Assembly (NCBI GenBank): GCA_008704415.1
Contig: VXIS01000049.1
Coordinates: 143,348-207,347 of the forward strand
Length of the DNA: 64,000 nucleotides
From: Sphaerosporella brunnea
Taxonomy: Eukaryota > Ascomycota > Pezizomycetes > Pezizales > Pyronemataceae
Direction: 5' to 3'
Shown: piece after piece, positions 33,164 through 44,653 of the stretch
How positions within the stretch are numbered: position 1 is the first letter of the stretch
Layout: each line of letters begins with the position of its first letter
Translations under genes and position numbers: made by a program
Notes under the pieces: model-generated
The model's input: the letters and a program-made list of their open reading frames with translations, nothing else
Database searches by the model: none
What the model was told of the DNA's origin: nothing

Positions 33164-33965
33164 TCAGAACCTCACTTTCATCACAGAAACCACTGTCTGC
33201 ATCATCCGTAGTGGTGTACTACGTCCGGTTACCCCACAGCACTTCGTAACGAGTTGGTTCACTGTCGTCGTCAAAATCGATTGGCAAAGGCGTACTACGG
33301 CCGTCCTGGTATCGGCCATGCTCTCTGGTAATGCCATTATATACTGTCTCGGAGGTCGTTCTCTCTTCGGCGACAGCATCTTCGAAAACAGCTCTCCTAT
33401 CGGTGAAACGAACTCTGTCTTCGCCGTCACAGCTTTCTCTTTAGCGAGCGCAACTGTCTCTTCGGTGTAATCGACTCCCTGTATCCCCAGTTCGGCTTCA
33501 AGAGCGATATCCTTATTAGTATGCGTCGCAAGTTGGTAATAGTTTTCCACCTTCGGCTTTTTGATCATCGCTTTTTCTGGTCCGAAGGCCGTGTTCGCCG
33601 GCTCCCTCTGCAACTCGTAGCCATCACCCGGCTGCTTTCTCTGGCTGTCGTATCGAGCTTTTGTTCGGCGAAAGCAGTTCTCTCTTGCTGTCACCCTTTG
33701 GCAAAACGAGCGCTCTTGTCGGCGGAACCAGCTTTGTCTTCGGAAAAAGCATCTTTCGTCGGAGCTTTCTTGTCGGCAGAGCTAGTTCTCTCCTCCTCTC
33801 TCCCTCCGGCGCAAGCTGTCTTTTCCGCGAACGTAGCTTTATCCAGCTCTCTGCGCCTCTCGCATGTGGCTCTCTTTTCTGCCTCCTGTAGCCAGCGCTC
33901 GCTTTCGCCGAAACTGCTTTGTCCTGCTTTCTTTCTCCGGCGAAACGAGCTTTCCTAGCCATCAT
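33164..33965 (-). pseudogene. charged, repetitive decayed frame
   Basis: Overlapping minus-strand frames of 113 and 176 codons. One frame shows repeated Ala/Lys/Glu/Asp-rich units (SADKKAPTKDAFSEDKAGSADKSA) interrupted by stops and shifts; another holds the quieter stretch ALEAELGIQGVDYTEETVALA. Looks like a low-complexity helical protein gone out of frame. No family recognised. Confidence 0.3.
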
Positions 33966-36829
33966 TGCAGCGAAAGCTGTTCAAGTTTCGCATATCGAAC
34001 GTCAGAAGGCCAGAACTTTCCTTCACTGAGTTCGCAGAGAGCGTCGTAGGCATCGCCAGCCGTGGTTTCTTGATAACCGGCATTGGGATGTGGGGATAAG
34101 CAGCGCGTTGCCGTGACTTCAGGCGTTTCGACCTTCTGATCGGACTCACGGTGCTTCTTTCGGTTTGCACGGTTTCGTTCCATGTGGGCCATCATGCCGC
34201 ACTACCAGCAACGCAGTCCTTCTCCGTTTCCACCCTTGGCATACATCGCCGCATCCGTTGCTGCTGCTTGCACATTGCTGCAGTAGCCATCACGTTGCTG
34301 TGGTATCCAGCGATACTGCTGTAATCCATTCGCTTCGTTTCCAGCAGTGCAGGGAGTCCTGCCATGAGATTTCGCTTTGCGGCCTGTTTGCATGCCTCAG
34401 CGAGAGGTTTCCCACAGGGCTTCCGCTGCGTCCAAGGCTTCATCGTCTTCATATTCGAACTCGCTTTTCCGGACGCTCCTCGTCCAGATCCGTCCTCTGG
34501 CGGCGGTCTGGCCGACGTCCGCAAGCGACTCCTTGCGTGCCAGCTGTGCGCACCCGCAGCTCCGGTTTCCCCGTGCAGCATATCCATACACCGGGACGAC
34601 TGTTCCAGACCCGGGAGCCGTTGGACATGCGGGCGACACGTGCCGGGGGGGCAGGGCTAGGGTTAGGGTTGTCAGGCGGGTGGCCAGCGCAGGGCTGCGG
34701 GCAGGCGGGAGGCTCCGTCGTCCCGGCAGGCATCACCCGCAGGGCGTGCTTCCCGCGATGACTCAGCGCGCGTCTGCGGATGTCTCGAGACCGGCGTTAC
34801 CCGTGCGAGGCGCAGTCGTGAGCACGCTCGCACGTCACCCTACCGTGTGGATCGAGCGAGAAGGGCGTCCCGCTGTTGAACGCTGGCGATGGCGGCACCG
34901 GCGATAGCTGAGGATGCAAATCGCGGCGGGCACAGCCATCGGTCATCTGGGCGTGTTTGGGCTTGGTCACCGCGATGTGGCCGTCGCTGTAAACGATACA
35001 TACGTGAAGGTCGTCGGGTAGTCTTACACCGGCGGCGTTCGGAGACGTGAAGCGCGACGGCACCGCGCTTGCTGCCACGGTACCTACTCGGCACGCGTAG
35101 ACGCCAAGCGCCGATGCAATTGAGCACTCACACAGCGAGGTCACTGCGAACCACTACGTTTAACGATTGCGTGCCTCGATCTATTGCCGCATTCCCCCCA
35201 ACAATGTAATCGCGCACCATGTCCACCTGTGCTGCTGGGCTGACCGTGTTGGATGCGCGAGTCTGAGTGTGGCCACTTCCGACAGTTGGGTGAGCGACCG
35301 TCCTCGCGGGGCAACCCGACGACGCCGCAACACTCACTGAGTATCACTCAACCAACCCCACTGACTGGCACTCATGCACCCAGCGTTTGCGCGAGACGCC
35401 TTCCGCTTTATTGTGCGGAGACAAACCTCCCCTCTCCTTCGCGGGCCGCTTCTGCTTGCTGTTTCACGTTTCCATATCGATCAGGGGATCGCAGCCTGCT
35501 CGCCTACCGTAACCACCAACGAAATTCGTGTGTCCCCGGTTTCGACTGAGGACACGTGTGACTGATCCGAGTAGACTGCGCTGCGTCTTTGTATCGTCCC
35601 GTTCTATCCTGTCCCGCAGATTTTACCGCCAACGGCCATGTTCGCCGACCGGCCAACCGTCCGTCTTGCCGGGCAGGTGGCCAGTCAGCCCCAGCAGAGC
35701 AATTTCAGCATGCGCCGACAGACAGGTCCACGCGGGTCACCGGAGCGCAAAAAGTGATTTTCGCAAATTCCACTACCCGCACGCACGCGTTTCAAACAAA
35801 GCATCGCAACAGCAAGATGGTGGTGACCCGACCGAGTCGGAGTGGAAGAAATCGTCGCTTTTGACGTGTACTTTGGTGCGGCCAAAATTGGCAGTAATTC
35901 TCAGGCATCCTGTGCACTCCGCTCTCGTGCGATAGATAGGCGCTGGGTTTTGTTTGGAACGTGATGACGTGCCCTGAATGGCGTGCGCCCGGTGCGTTTC
36001 ACGCGTTAGCTCGATGGCCGCATTTACCACCAGCGGTTGATGTGGCTATCCCGCGCGTCGTCGCCGCACCCGGCAAAACCTGCTCGCAAAGTCAGGAACG
36101 ACAAATCAAACGCACAACGTGGCGCGCGCGTTGTGAGCCACCATCCGACTGCAGGCACCCGGTCTGGAGATCGAGCTCTCACCTGTCGCCTTCCACAGCC
36201 TACAGCCCTTCTGGATTTCGTGCGTTTGCTAACATGGCATGGCACTTGCTCTTGCCGTGCTTCCCAGCGGTCTTCGCGCGGATCTGGTATGGAAACAGAG
36301 GAACGTCGAACGACGCTGAACGGTCGCTTTTATACTCCGCACCCTCGGCACCTTCAGGTTGCGCCACGCTCCGCAGACCCCGTGCAGTCGCGTTCGGGCT
36401 AATCGCGAAGTGCAAATCGTGGCAATGCCCGCAGGGATATCTTCCGGCCCTTTTTGCGCGCGCGGATGACGGACAGTGAGTCCACGACTCCACGGTATGT
36501 CGGCATGTCATTCCGCTGCCATCGGTAGATTCCATGTCACCCGCGCGCGGTCCGGGATTGGGAGTGGCACAATCCAAGTGGACGCTGGTGTCTCCGTGTC
36601 GGACAACGAGACCTGGTCGCGCGGTGTGTTTGCTCCAGTGGTGGGTCAAGGCGTGCGCAGAGCGATGCAGAAGATCGGCGCGTGTTTCGATGAAGTGCGG
36701 CGGCGGGTGGGTGCAATCTCGTTCTCTACACATTCCGTAACAATTCACGCTATCATCGACGTCAATCGTGTGAATCCACTCGCTGTAGCCTTTCCGTGAC
36801 CTTGCAAGACCAGCTATTCCAGAGATGCC
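33966..36829. other. no gene recognised
   Basis: Overlapping frames on both strands with no motif. Two telomere-like TAGGGT units occur near 34659-34672, too few to be a telomeric array. A TATA-like TATAAAAGCG lies on the minus strand near 36328-36338. Confidence 0.4.
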
Positions 36830-37031
36830 AATAGACGCAGAACCTCTGGCGTACCAAACTTGGAAAATACCAAGAGAAATGGTGGTCATAAGACGTACAC
36901 AGTCCGCCTTGCGAAGGCTAGACGACTCCAAACGCCGTAGCCAAGAAAGGTAAACAAATCCACAGAATACCGACATCATACCATCGGTTCTGAGACGCGG
37001 TTTTATACGTACCAAGCGCAATAATCTCACA
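36830..37031 (-). repeat. LTR-like dispersed repeat, copy 1
   Basis: On the minus strand begins TGTGAGATTATTGCGCTTGG and contains GATGGTATGATGTCGGTATT and TCTAGCCTTCGCAAGGC. A diverged copy in the opposite orientation starts near 38992. The TG start and the other copy's TATA and AATAAA signals suggest a solo LTR, but no 3' end is firm. Confidence 0.4.
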
Positions 37032-37156
37032 GTCGCTCTACATTGCGCGGGCAGTAATCCTTTGCTCTGACGCAATCCATTTTGTGTCCGCGGTGTCATT
37101 CGCTTTTTTTCCCTGTTTATCATCAAGCAGGATGAGAACCGCGCCTCAACAAGCGC

Positions 37157-37552
37157 TCAGAAGGCTGGTGTCCGCGTGGTCAAAATTATCCCCTGGGTTC
37201 CCAGCCTGTTGCAGCGGTCCAATTCTTCTTGCGTGCACTCGTATTGCTCCTCGATCAGGTGGTACGTGATTAATGACACCTGGGTCTGCAACGTCGAAAT
37301 TCGTTCATCCTGGGCAGCAAATTGTTCCCTGACCTCCTCAAATTGTTCCCTGACCTCCTCTTTGAAGGACCTCAACTCCTGTTTGACCGACTCAAACGCA
37401 TCCAGGATCCGCGCTTCCATATCGCTTGGCTTTTTGGCAGTTCTGTTCGTATATCGTACTCGAGACTTGGCACCCGCCTTTTCCGTCGGTGGCGGCTTGG
37501 AGACCGTCTTTCTTGCTGCTGTCCGGGACCTTCCACGCCTAGTTGCCGTCTG
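37157..37552 (-). CDS. coiled-coil continuation of the 37.5-kb gene
   Basis: In the same frame as the 215-aa frame upstream and separated from it only by a TAG at 37553-37555. It encodes a basic linker (RRGRSRTAARKTV, KPPPTEKAGAKSRVRYTNRT) and, from the Met at 37420, a heptad-rich helix (ESVKQELRSFKEEVREQFEE, AAQDERISTLQTQV) that should form a coiled coil. Either the upstream gene runs through here by a mutated or recoded stop, or splicing joins them. I found no clean intron that does so. On its own it would be an 87-aa protein. Confidence 0.4.
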   Translation of the reverse strand, partial: QTATRRGRSRTAARKTVSKPPPTEKAGAKSRVRYTNRTAKKPSDMEARILDAFESVKQELRSFKEEVREQFEEVREQFAAQDERISTLQTQVSLITYHLIEEQYECTQEELDRCNRLGTQGIILTTRTPAF

Positions 37553-38200
37553 CTACTCATCCTTTCTCCCAAGAGGTGACCCCTTCTGATCACTTTCGGT
37601 CTCAGCCTCGGCTCCCTCCTTCAACGTAGAGCCATCCTTCAACGTTGAGCCATCCTTCTTCCGCCGAGGGTCTTCCTTCTTGAGTGGTGTTGTGTTGAGC
37701 AAGACACTCTTGCAGCACGCCGGGAGACAATCCTCGTTCTCCATCCAGGTAGCGGTAGCGAGGTCAAACGCGTGACGAATGTTTCCATCCATCCACTCGT
37801 CCGGCAGGAAGCATTCCTCGTCATCGCAATCCTGGGCGTCATGTTCAAAGATATAATAAACCCCCGCGTCGACTACATCCTGACACTCGGGGCGGAACAA
37901 CCAAACCTCACCGTCCACCACGACCGCAAGGACAACATCGCGATCGGGATCGTCCTCCGGCTCGGGTATCTCGAACGACAAGGAGAGCATTTGAAAAAGC
38001 AGCTTGAACGTGACGCGGAACGAACCTTCCGAGTGTTGGTGGAACCCGGTTGTTGCGTATTCACCAGGCCCGAATGCCTTGATCACTATGTTTTGCAGCG
38101 TCCGGAAGTGCGTGTACTTGGGGTATTTGGCGTTGCGGAAGACCCCGGCGGTTTGCGCTGGGGCGCTCTCAGCAGGCGCTTTGGGGCGTGGCCTCGGCAT
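37553..38200 (-). CDS. hypothetical protein, 215 aa
   Basis: ATG at 38200 follows a pyrimidine-rich leader and a TATA-like box, so this looks like a real gene start. The N-terminus is Pro/Ala-rich; residues 20-165 look folded (NAKYPKYTHFRTLQNIVIKA, FKLLFQMLSLSFEIPEPEDD, VVLAVVVDGEVWLFRPECQD, YYIFEHDAQDCDDEECFLPD) with clustered acids and cysteines; the C-terminus is a charged repeat (KDGSTLKDGSTLKEG). No family recognised, no signal peptide or membrane segment. The frame stays open beyond its TAG into a coiled coil. Confidence 0.55.
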   Translation of the reverse strand: MPRPRPKAPAESAPAQTAGVFRNAKYPKYTHFRTLQNIVIKAFGPGEYATTGFHQHSEGSFRVTFKLLFQMLSLSFEIPEPEDDPDRDVVLAVVVDGEVWLFRPECQDVVDAGVYYIFEHDAQDCDDEECFLPDEWMDGNIRHAFDLATATWMENEDCLPACCKSVLLNTTPLKKEDPRRKKDGSTLKDGSTLKEGAEAETESDQKGSPLGRKDE

Positions 38201-38312
38201 GGCAGTTGATGGTTTTGAAGTCGCGTGTGTGTTCTGGTAGTGGCGAGGATGAGGGTGGTTGTGATAGTGAGGTAGAAAGGTGAGGTGCCTAGGTGAGAGG
38301 GTAGTCTTGAGG

Positions 38313-38322
38313 TTTTATTTAT
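38313..38322 (-). promoter_or_regulatory. TATA-like box of the 215-aa gene
   Basis: ATAAATAAAA on the minus strand, 113 bp before the ATG, followed by a C/T-rich stretch (CTACCCTCTCACCTAGG and on) usual at fungal transcription starts. Confidence 0.45.
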
Positions 38323-38990
38323 GGTTCGTTGGGATCGTTCAGGGTTTGTCGACTTGTGTATTTTAGGGCTTGCCGAGAGCACTAACACTGGAGCATCGCA
38401 CTCCAGTGTGTGATGACAAATCAACGCCGCGAGAGAAAACTCCCTGATATACGAGTGCAGAAGCAACCTTGGGCCCGCGACCTACACGGCGTGGTAGTTT
38501 GCAACACAGAGTATGGTGTGCCGGCAGCTAAAAGAAACTGCTGGCACCTTTGCACGTCTCCCGTTCGGCACAGCATGATTGGAGCCCCCCAACCGTCCCC
38601 CACCACTCCGGGTGAACTCCCGACCGCACCTGTCACTCTTGTTTTGCCTTCGCGACCCACCGACTCTGAGACCAGATTGCGGGGGCGTCCCCCGGAGAAA
38701 CCAAGATATACAGGCCTCTAACATTGATTCTAGGAGCGTCACCGCTACTTCCTGGTCCTTCCCGCGGAAACCCACGGATATGCCAGGCGCGGAAAGGAAA
38801 CATTTGTTCGCACCTTCGAACCTCGCAACCTCGCGGGTGGGATGATTAGGGTGGAGATGGACGACCACAATCAAAGCCGTCATCCACGCGTCGGAAATCA
38901 GAGAAAAACAAGCATCAAGCACCCAAAGCAGATGCGCTTTACAATCCAGTGCTTTCCGCTCTCACTGTTCCCGCCCTTGCGTGCTGTGTA
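38323..38990. other. no gene recognised
   Basis: Short overlapping frames only. Confidence 0.45.
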
Positions 38991-38991
38991 A

Positions 38992-39404
38992 GATTATTAC
39001 ACTTGCTATGGTTTCTTTCTTACGTATTTCCTTACTAAAGATTTAAAACTACGTCACAGTAACAATGGTATGATGTCAGTATTGTATGAGTTTCTTTACC
39101 TTTCTTTTACTACGTCATTTGGAATCTTCTAGCCTTCGCAAGGCAGACTTTGTAGGTCTTATGACCATTCTTTCGTTGTTTACGAATTTACCACCAAGCT
39201 GTTATGACATCATCTATTTGGCATCGTTGGCTATAAATGCTACGATCTTTTCCTACATTCACTCTCTTCTCTTCTCTCGATACGGCCTTTCGAGCAGCCC
39301 CGATTGTATCGACTATCATTCAATAAATACTGAGTTGATCAGTAACCTGTTTTCAAGTATCCTCTTGGTATTTATCAAGTCTGATACACAAAAGGTTCTG
39401 AGTT
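38992..39404 (+). repeat. LTR-like dispersed repeat, copy 2
   Basis: Starts TGTAAGATTATTACACTTGC, matches copy 1 (36830-37031, opposite strand) over about 200 bp, then carries TATAAA (39231) and AATAAA (39328), the order expected in an LTR. Probable end ...CTGATACACA. No internal element or clear target duplication adjoins. Confidence 0.4.
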
Positions 39405-39841
39405 TGTTTGCATCTGTGAAATCGCGGATCTTATAAGCTCACGACAAGGTTACATGCTGGCTTTCAAAAATCGCCTCTATGGACTGTGGAAAGCTTGGAC
39501 CAGCGAAAACAAGCATTGCTCCGCTATAGCGAGCTGCCAATACCTTGAGGGTTATCATGTCTGCACAGAGAGCTCAGACCCGAGTCCTCTTTCGTCATGA
39601 CTTTCAGCAAATACGCACCAAATCCACAATGCCTGAGCCAGCTGCCCCCAAACTCGTATCCTACACCACAGCAGCAGTGATCAACAGCAATGGGCAGACC
39701 GAGCAAAGGAACCCTACGTCTACGACAAGCTGGTGCCATTGGCGGCGCCTGAAAGCGCAGGCGTCTCAACCATGGTGAATCTCTCGGCGAACCCTAGTTT
39801 CAAGAAATCCTACTTGACGAACCTCACTTGCAACCGACATT

Positions 39842-40053
39842 GCTGTTGGAAACTGGCTTTCTAGGCATTGATAAGGACGAGTGAGAAGGAGCGATAGGAC
39901 GAGTCAGAAACTGAGTGATGTCAAGTGAGGCTCGGATGGGTATATAAACGCACTTAGATTGGCCTGTTAGATAGAAACAATTCCTTTTCCCACCACCATC
40001 CTTCACCACAACTTCGGCTACGCTCGACACCTACACACCTACACGTTCACAAC
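39842..40053 (+). repeat. solo copia LTR, related to the 21.7-kb element
   Basis: TGTTGGAAAC...GGCTTTCTAGG and AACTGAGTGATGTCAAGTGA align with the young copia LTR (TGTTGGAAAAC, GCTTTCTAGG, GACTGAGTGATATCCAGTGA). A clear TATATAAA box is at 39943. No primer-binding site or gag follows, so it is a solo LTR; the right edge is approximate. Confidence 0.7.
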
Positions 40054-40133
40054 CTTCCCCACCTTCGCTTGCTGCAATAACGAAGCTTCCTTCCAACGCA
40101 ACTCACAAAACTCACCGCCGAATCCAATCAACC

Positions 40134-40437
40134 ATGTCTGACAAGCACTGCTACATCTGTGGACACTTTGGCCACGAGTGCAATTTCATGCGCCACATGC
40201 GCCAAGTGAGCTGAACGCGATCGATCTCGGCGAGGTTGTGCGCTGACAAACGAACAGGTTCACCACAGGTACCAGTGCCTCCAGCACATGGACTACGTCA
40301 AGGCGGTTCACTACGTCACGAAAAGCACCGGTCTCCTCGAGTGCGGCTGCTACCACCGGTTGAGGATCGGTTCCAGCTCCACCGATTGGTGGAGGACTTT
40401 GATGCAGGCGAGAGCTTCGTTGGCGACGTGCACGTAG
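40134..40437 (+). CDS. small Cys/His-rich protein with one intron
   Basis: Exon 1 (40134-40205) encodes 24 residues with CYICGHFGHECNF, a zinc-knuckle-like CX2C...H...C array. A 52-nt intron (40206-40257; GTGAGC...GCTGACAAACGAACAG) is removed in phase 0. Exon 2 (40258-40437) continues YQCLQHMDYVKAVHYVTK and CGCYHRLRI to a TAG, giving 83 aa. The ATG sits in strong context (CAACCATGTC) 80 bp past the solo LTR with its TATA box, which may drive it. Without splicing the frame stops after 26 codons. Function unknown; a captured host exon pair is possible. Confidence 0.5.
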
Positions 40438-40652
40438 CTGCTGCCCGCGGGGCTGGTATGGGATAAGCTGGAATAGAACAGTCGGACCGTTTCTTTTCCA
40501 ATGTAATGTCGATCACATACTGTACAAAAATTGAAGATGTTGTCCTCTTGAAAGCTGTGGGGACCTACTAGAGCGGAATGTGAGCGGTACGTGTTCTGCG
40601 CAAAACCTGAATCGGGAGGTTTTTGGCGAAGGCGGTGGATTGGGGTGGGAAC

Positions 40653-40853
40653 TGTTGAACAACGACGAGGTTGAGAGAGGAGATGATGCTTTTCTTGCTC
40701 GCCAGAGTGCGAGCGTCGGATCTTTATATACAGCGCCGCGTGGGCAAAACAACAAGAGAAAGGACAACTATCAAAATACGGAAAACGGACAACGGAGTCA
40801 AGACTAAGAAATCTAGACCCACGGTTTCCACCCGAAAATCTTTTTTCCAACAC
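40653..40853 (-). repeat. copia LTR (second family)
   Basis: On the minus strand begins TGTTGGAAAA after a G-rich polypurine tract and ends TTCAACA, 201 bp, with TGTATATAAAGATC as TATA region near 40722. It lies just 3' of an RNase H fragment, so it is the 3' LTR of a truncated copia element. Confidence 0.7.
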
Positions 40854-40929
40854 CCCCCCGTTGCCCATGCGGTCGCAAATCAGAAAGAAAGAAAGAACAA
40901 AACAGCGGGAGGTTTAAACCAAGCGCAAA

Positions 40930-41133
40930 CTAAACGAGACCAATCTCCTGAACAAGCTTCTCGTGCTTCACATTTCCCAATGCCTTTGTAAGACCGTCCG
41001 CCAGCATCTTGTCCGAGGGTATGTGTTTTATCATAAGTCTCTCAGTAGCGACAGCCTGATGCATGCTATAAAACCGAAGGCGAAGGTGCCGACTATCTCC
41101 CTTGAAATTTCCAGTGGTAAGGACCGTCACGCA
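40930..41133 (-). pseudogene. copia RNase H C-terminus
   Basis: KHIPSDKMLADGLTKALGN and EKLVQEIGLV before a stop are the usual last residues of a copia polyprotein. Upstream coding sequence is gone by about 41135. Followed by the polypurine tract and LTR at 40853-40653. Confidence 0.8.
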
Positions 41134-41139
41134 GACTAA

Positions 41140-43538
41140 ATTATCGTTGACAAGGCGGATCCCTCAGCGGTGATGGCGGTTCTCTCGCCGGCAACGGTAA
41201 ATCTCTCGGCGATGCCTGACTTTAAAGGTCAGCGGAGTCGAATTGAGGAGATTTTTGAGGATGCGTGACACCGAGTAATGTTCTATCCTAAATTCCACTG
41301 CGAACCTAACTGGATCAAATATTACTGGCGCATGCAAGCACTATGCCCGGAAGAACTGCAACTACACTCTGCCCGGTATTTAACCCTTCACCAGTAATGC
41401 AACAGTAGCTGACAGCCATCAGGTCTTATGGAAGCGGTCCCTGAAGCTTTGGAGTCTGTGAAGCCATCGCTCATTTTCAAGTAGTGGCGACGAACTCAGC
41501 GGATTATCCAGGCATATAGGGAAGGAGCCACCTTTGGAGACGAGGAGTACACAGCGCGGCTGTATATCAGTCACCGGCGGGTCTCACAGCGAGAGCCAGG
41601 CGCAGATGGGCGATAAATCGATTATTGGGGTCACGGTCTACCTGGCCTCAGCCTTCGCTCTGAACTTTGGTCCCCACCACTTCGTACCCTTTGACCACCA
41701 TCTACCCCGTGTCGGCTGCTTACTTTCCGACGAAAACATCCGTGCGACAACTAGGTGTATAGCTGCCTGCACCATAGGTTCTCCATGGGCTGGGATGCGG
41801 GCAAGAAATGACGTCCCTAGGATGCTGAAACCAATAGGTATCTCCTCCGGGCTGACTACGGTCTTCCTCACGCCCCGGTGATACATCCTAACCAATGCGT
41901 TCGGTGCAATTCTCAAGGTGTTGAGCATTGTGTTAGCAGCAGTTCATCGTGGATCGGAACAAGGGCAGTGACTTCTCCGTCGCGGATCGCGCTATGCTCA
42001 CACCGCCCCAGCTGCCGCCGTTGGGTTGCGCAACGAGCTGCAACATTCTCGCAGCGACGCCCGGCCGGATGTTACGATTACGACCCAACATGTTGATACT
42101 CATCGTGGACGCGCTGCGATATCAGGACCGTTCTAGTTTCCACATCATCTATGCTTCCACAATGATTTGTCATTGTTGGTGGCAATGTTCCCAAAACCTA
42201 AAAACATGATATATGGGGGGTGGAAGATACATGTGGTTGATATCTGTCCAGCCACACGCGACCGTACATTGATTCCGTTGGAGCTGTGATCCCCGGCGTT
42301 GGCGGACTGCGGCGAGCGTAGTGGCTTTAATGCAGCTGTAATTCCGGGACCTGGAATGAGTTCTATGTGTGCACGGAGAACTAACCGTACAAGAAAATGT
42401 CGAGGCTGGTACGGAAGACTGCAGGGGCAACTAATTAGCAGCAACGAAAAATAGGGTTGGAAGACCCGGCAAAGAGAAACGCAGATGACGGAGGATACGT
42501 CAGCGGTGATCGTTTCTGGCGAGCGCGCTCGTCAGGAAACTGCACATATGGATCCTTAAACAATCTGGGTATCACGCATTTTGACCCGTCCCCGCGTTCA
42601 AACCCTACGTGCGCCGATATTTTACAAATTCTCCAGCGTGTTCCATTCGAACCGTAACTGTTTCCTTGTGGGTTGGATTCATTACAGATTAGATTAGATT
42701 AGATTGGATTGGATCGGATGACGTTCACAGCGTCTGGCTTCAATGGGGTGCGACGAGGCCACGTCCGTGCTGCGGCGTCTGCAACAACAGTTTCCATCAC
42801 AGCATGCAAATGGGCAAAAATAAATGGCTATATTAAGGCTGTCGCGACCAGCAACTCCACTCCCAACGCTTGGTCTGGAACATCCCATCATAATTAATGT
42901 GATTGTATTGGGCCTCGGTAGGTGAAGCTCCGCCGTACACCGCCTCCAACCATCGATTGGTGTCTACAGCCGCCCTGGCCTATATCTACAAAATACACCG
43001 GTTGAGACGCCTCACCTACCTCAGGAGGGTACTGGCTGCACCCGTTGCTTGGTTTCTTTTTGTGACGAAGTTGGACATTCCCTCCATCCCCGCCGGAATA
43101 TTGGCACAGCAAGAAAAAATGCCATTCTGGGAGCATGATAACTGATGACTCAAATGCTGAAGTCGGGTCTATGCGGCCTAGGGCTTTGGACACAAGATCG
43201 AGGGTGGTATTAAGGATTTGAGGCGGAAACACGTCTGTTTCAATCTGGTGTCGGATGGTCGTTTCGTAATCGAGCTCACTAGCGTTGAAGTGCGTGAATA
43301 ATAAATACTACATGAGTCTCTTATACCTGTTATCCCTGACTATTTACTCCCGTAACGAGGAAGCTAGGTTTTTCGATTTTTGTGAAGGTGCGTCGTCACG
43401 CTCGCATGAACATTGTCCATCAAACTGCCGAGGGCGGGTTTCCATTTGCATGCGTCTTCTGTGCCATCTATTCTTCTGGCACCTCGGCTGCCCTTCTTAC
43501 TCTTTTGCCACCAACGCCGCAATGGCTGTAGCCATTCC
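41140..43538. other. no gene recognised
   Basis: Unrelated short frames on both strands. An AGATT/GGATT pentanucleotide run lies at 42686-42715. Confidence 0.4.
42686..42715. repeat. AGATT microsatellite
   Basis: Four AGATT units followed by two variant GGATY units. Confidence 0.85.
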
Positions 43539-44303
43539 ATGTAGTACCATTCTATCCTCGTTTTCGCAACAAAGCTCTGGATGACCAGGAAGCCGTTCAG
43601 TTGCTTCTACGCTATAACAATCCCACCCGTTGGAACAGTACCAGCCTGGATGTCTACATGGTACAGGTGAGTGTGTTCTACACTGTGCAGATCCCCAGCT
43701 TTGCGTGCTGCGGGTTAGGAGATTGAATGTCCAATATTTTCATCAAACTGTCAAAACATACGGTGTTATGGTTTCTATCTGCTGTCTATAGCTGTACATA
43801 CTATTCGGCTGGTGCTGAAAACCCACAACTAGGTATAATACAAGGTTCACGACAAAGGAACTGCGCAGATGCAACCATCACGACCCCCTGCTACGCGGAC
43901 CGCTTTTGACGTGGTTATGTTCGTCTAGGTTCGTTTAGGCGGCTTCTTTAGATGGAGAATGTGCCTTCTATGGAGTGAAAATACGGACGATTATTTGATC
44001 TGACTGCAGGAGCCATTTACGCTGAGTGTGGGCTGGTGGGCTGGGACCCAAATCACTGGCCATCCTATTTCGATCGGGAACGGCTCAGTCAGGCGGCTGA
44101 ACTTCAGAGTCTTCCTGAGTGAAGCCGGGGTCGGACTTCAATTTTCATCATATATCTTGCATTTCTTTAGGAGAGGCGAAGATGTTCCTGTCGGATGCGG
44201 CGCTCGCACTCCCCGCTCTCACACTGGCCCAACTCTCATGGGCATGACGATCAATTTACCTTCGTACCATTACCGCTTCGAACCGCTGCACTCTAGCAAG
44301 TGA
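43539..44303 (+). pseudogene. possible multi-exon gene fragment
   Basis: An exon-like stretch after a TAG acceptor (about 43526) reads PRFRNKALDDQEAVQLLLRY and NNPTRWNSTSLDVYMVQ up to a consensus donor CAG|GTGAGT at 43665. About 340 bp later, CTGACTGCAG|GAG (44010) opens a frame EPFTLSVGWWAGTQITGHPI... that ends in a TGA at 44303. Donor and acceptor look genuine, but the intron is long for this genome and may hide another exon. No start codon or family identified. Confidence 0.3.
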
Positions 44304-44653
44304 CGTCTAAATCAGCCCTGATAACACCGTGCCCAGCGAGATCTCACTCAGTCGTGTCTTGGCCGAAGCCGATGTGCACAGTCAGGCGTAGATGTGGTTC
44401 TCGGCGCCATCAGGTGACGCGATGAAGCAGACGTGGCATCACTTGAAACTGCAGTGATCGCTTTGTGTCCAGCGAGCGATGCTAGAGTGACACTGGACGG
44501 AGCCGGGATGGCACAGCCTCCCTCAACCTGTCCTTAGCCAATGCCGAAAGCTAGCGAGCATCAGACAACAAGATTTTGTGATCATGTTGCCCTGTCTTTG
44601 TCTATCTCATTCGAGTAGTGGAGGGTTCAATACCCGCTGGTTATGTGTATGTG

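Noticed and set aside
34659..34672. TAGGGTTAGGGTT, telomere-like
   Set aside because: Only two units; also single units near 49710, 58030 and 63150. Too short to be an interstitial telomere or chromosome end.
36200..37126. 308-codon minus-strand open frame
   Set aside because: It runs through an LTR-like repeat and a TATA-like box, has no motif, and overlaps open frames on the other strand; likely chance.
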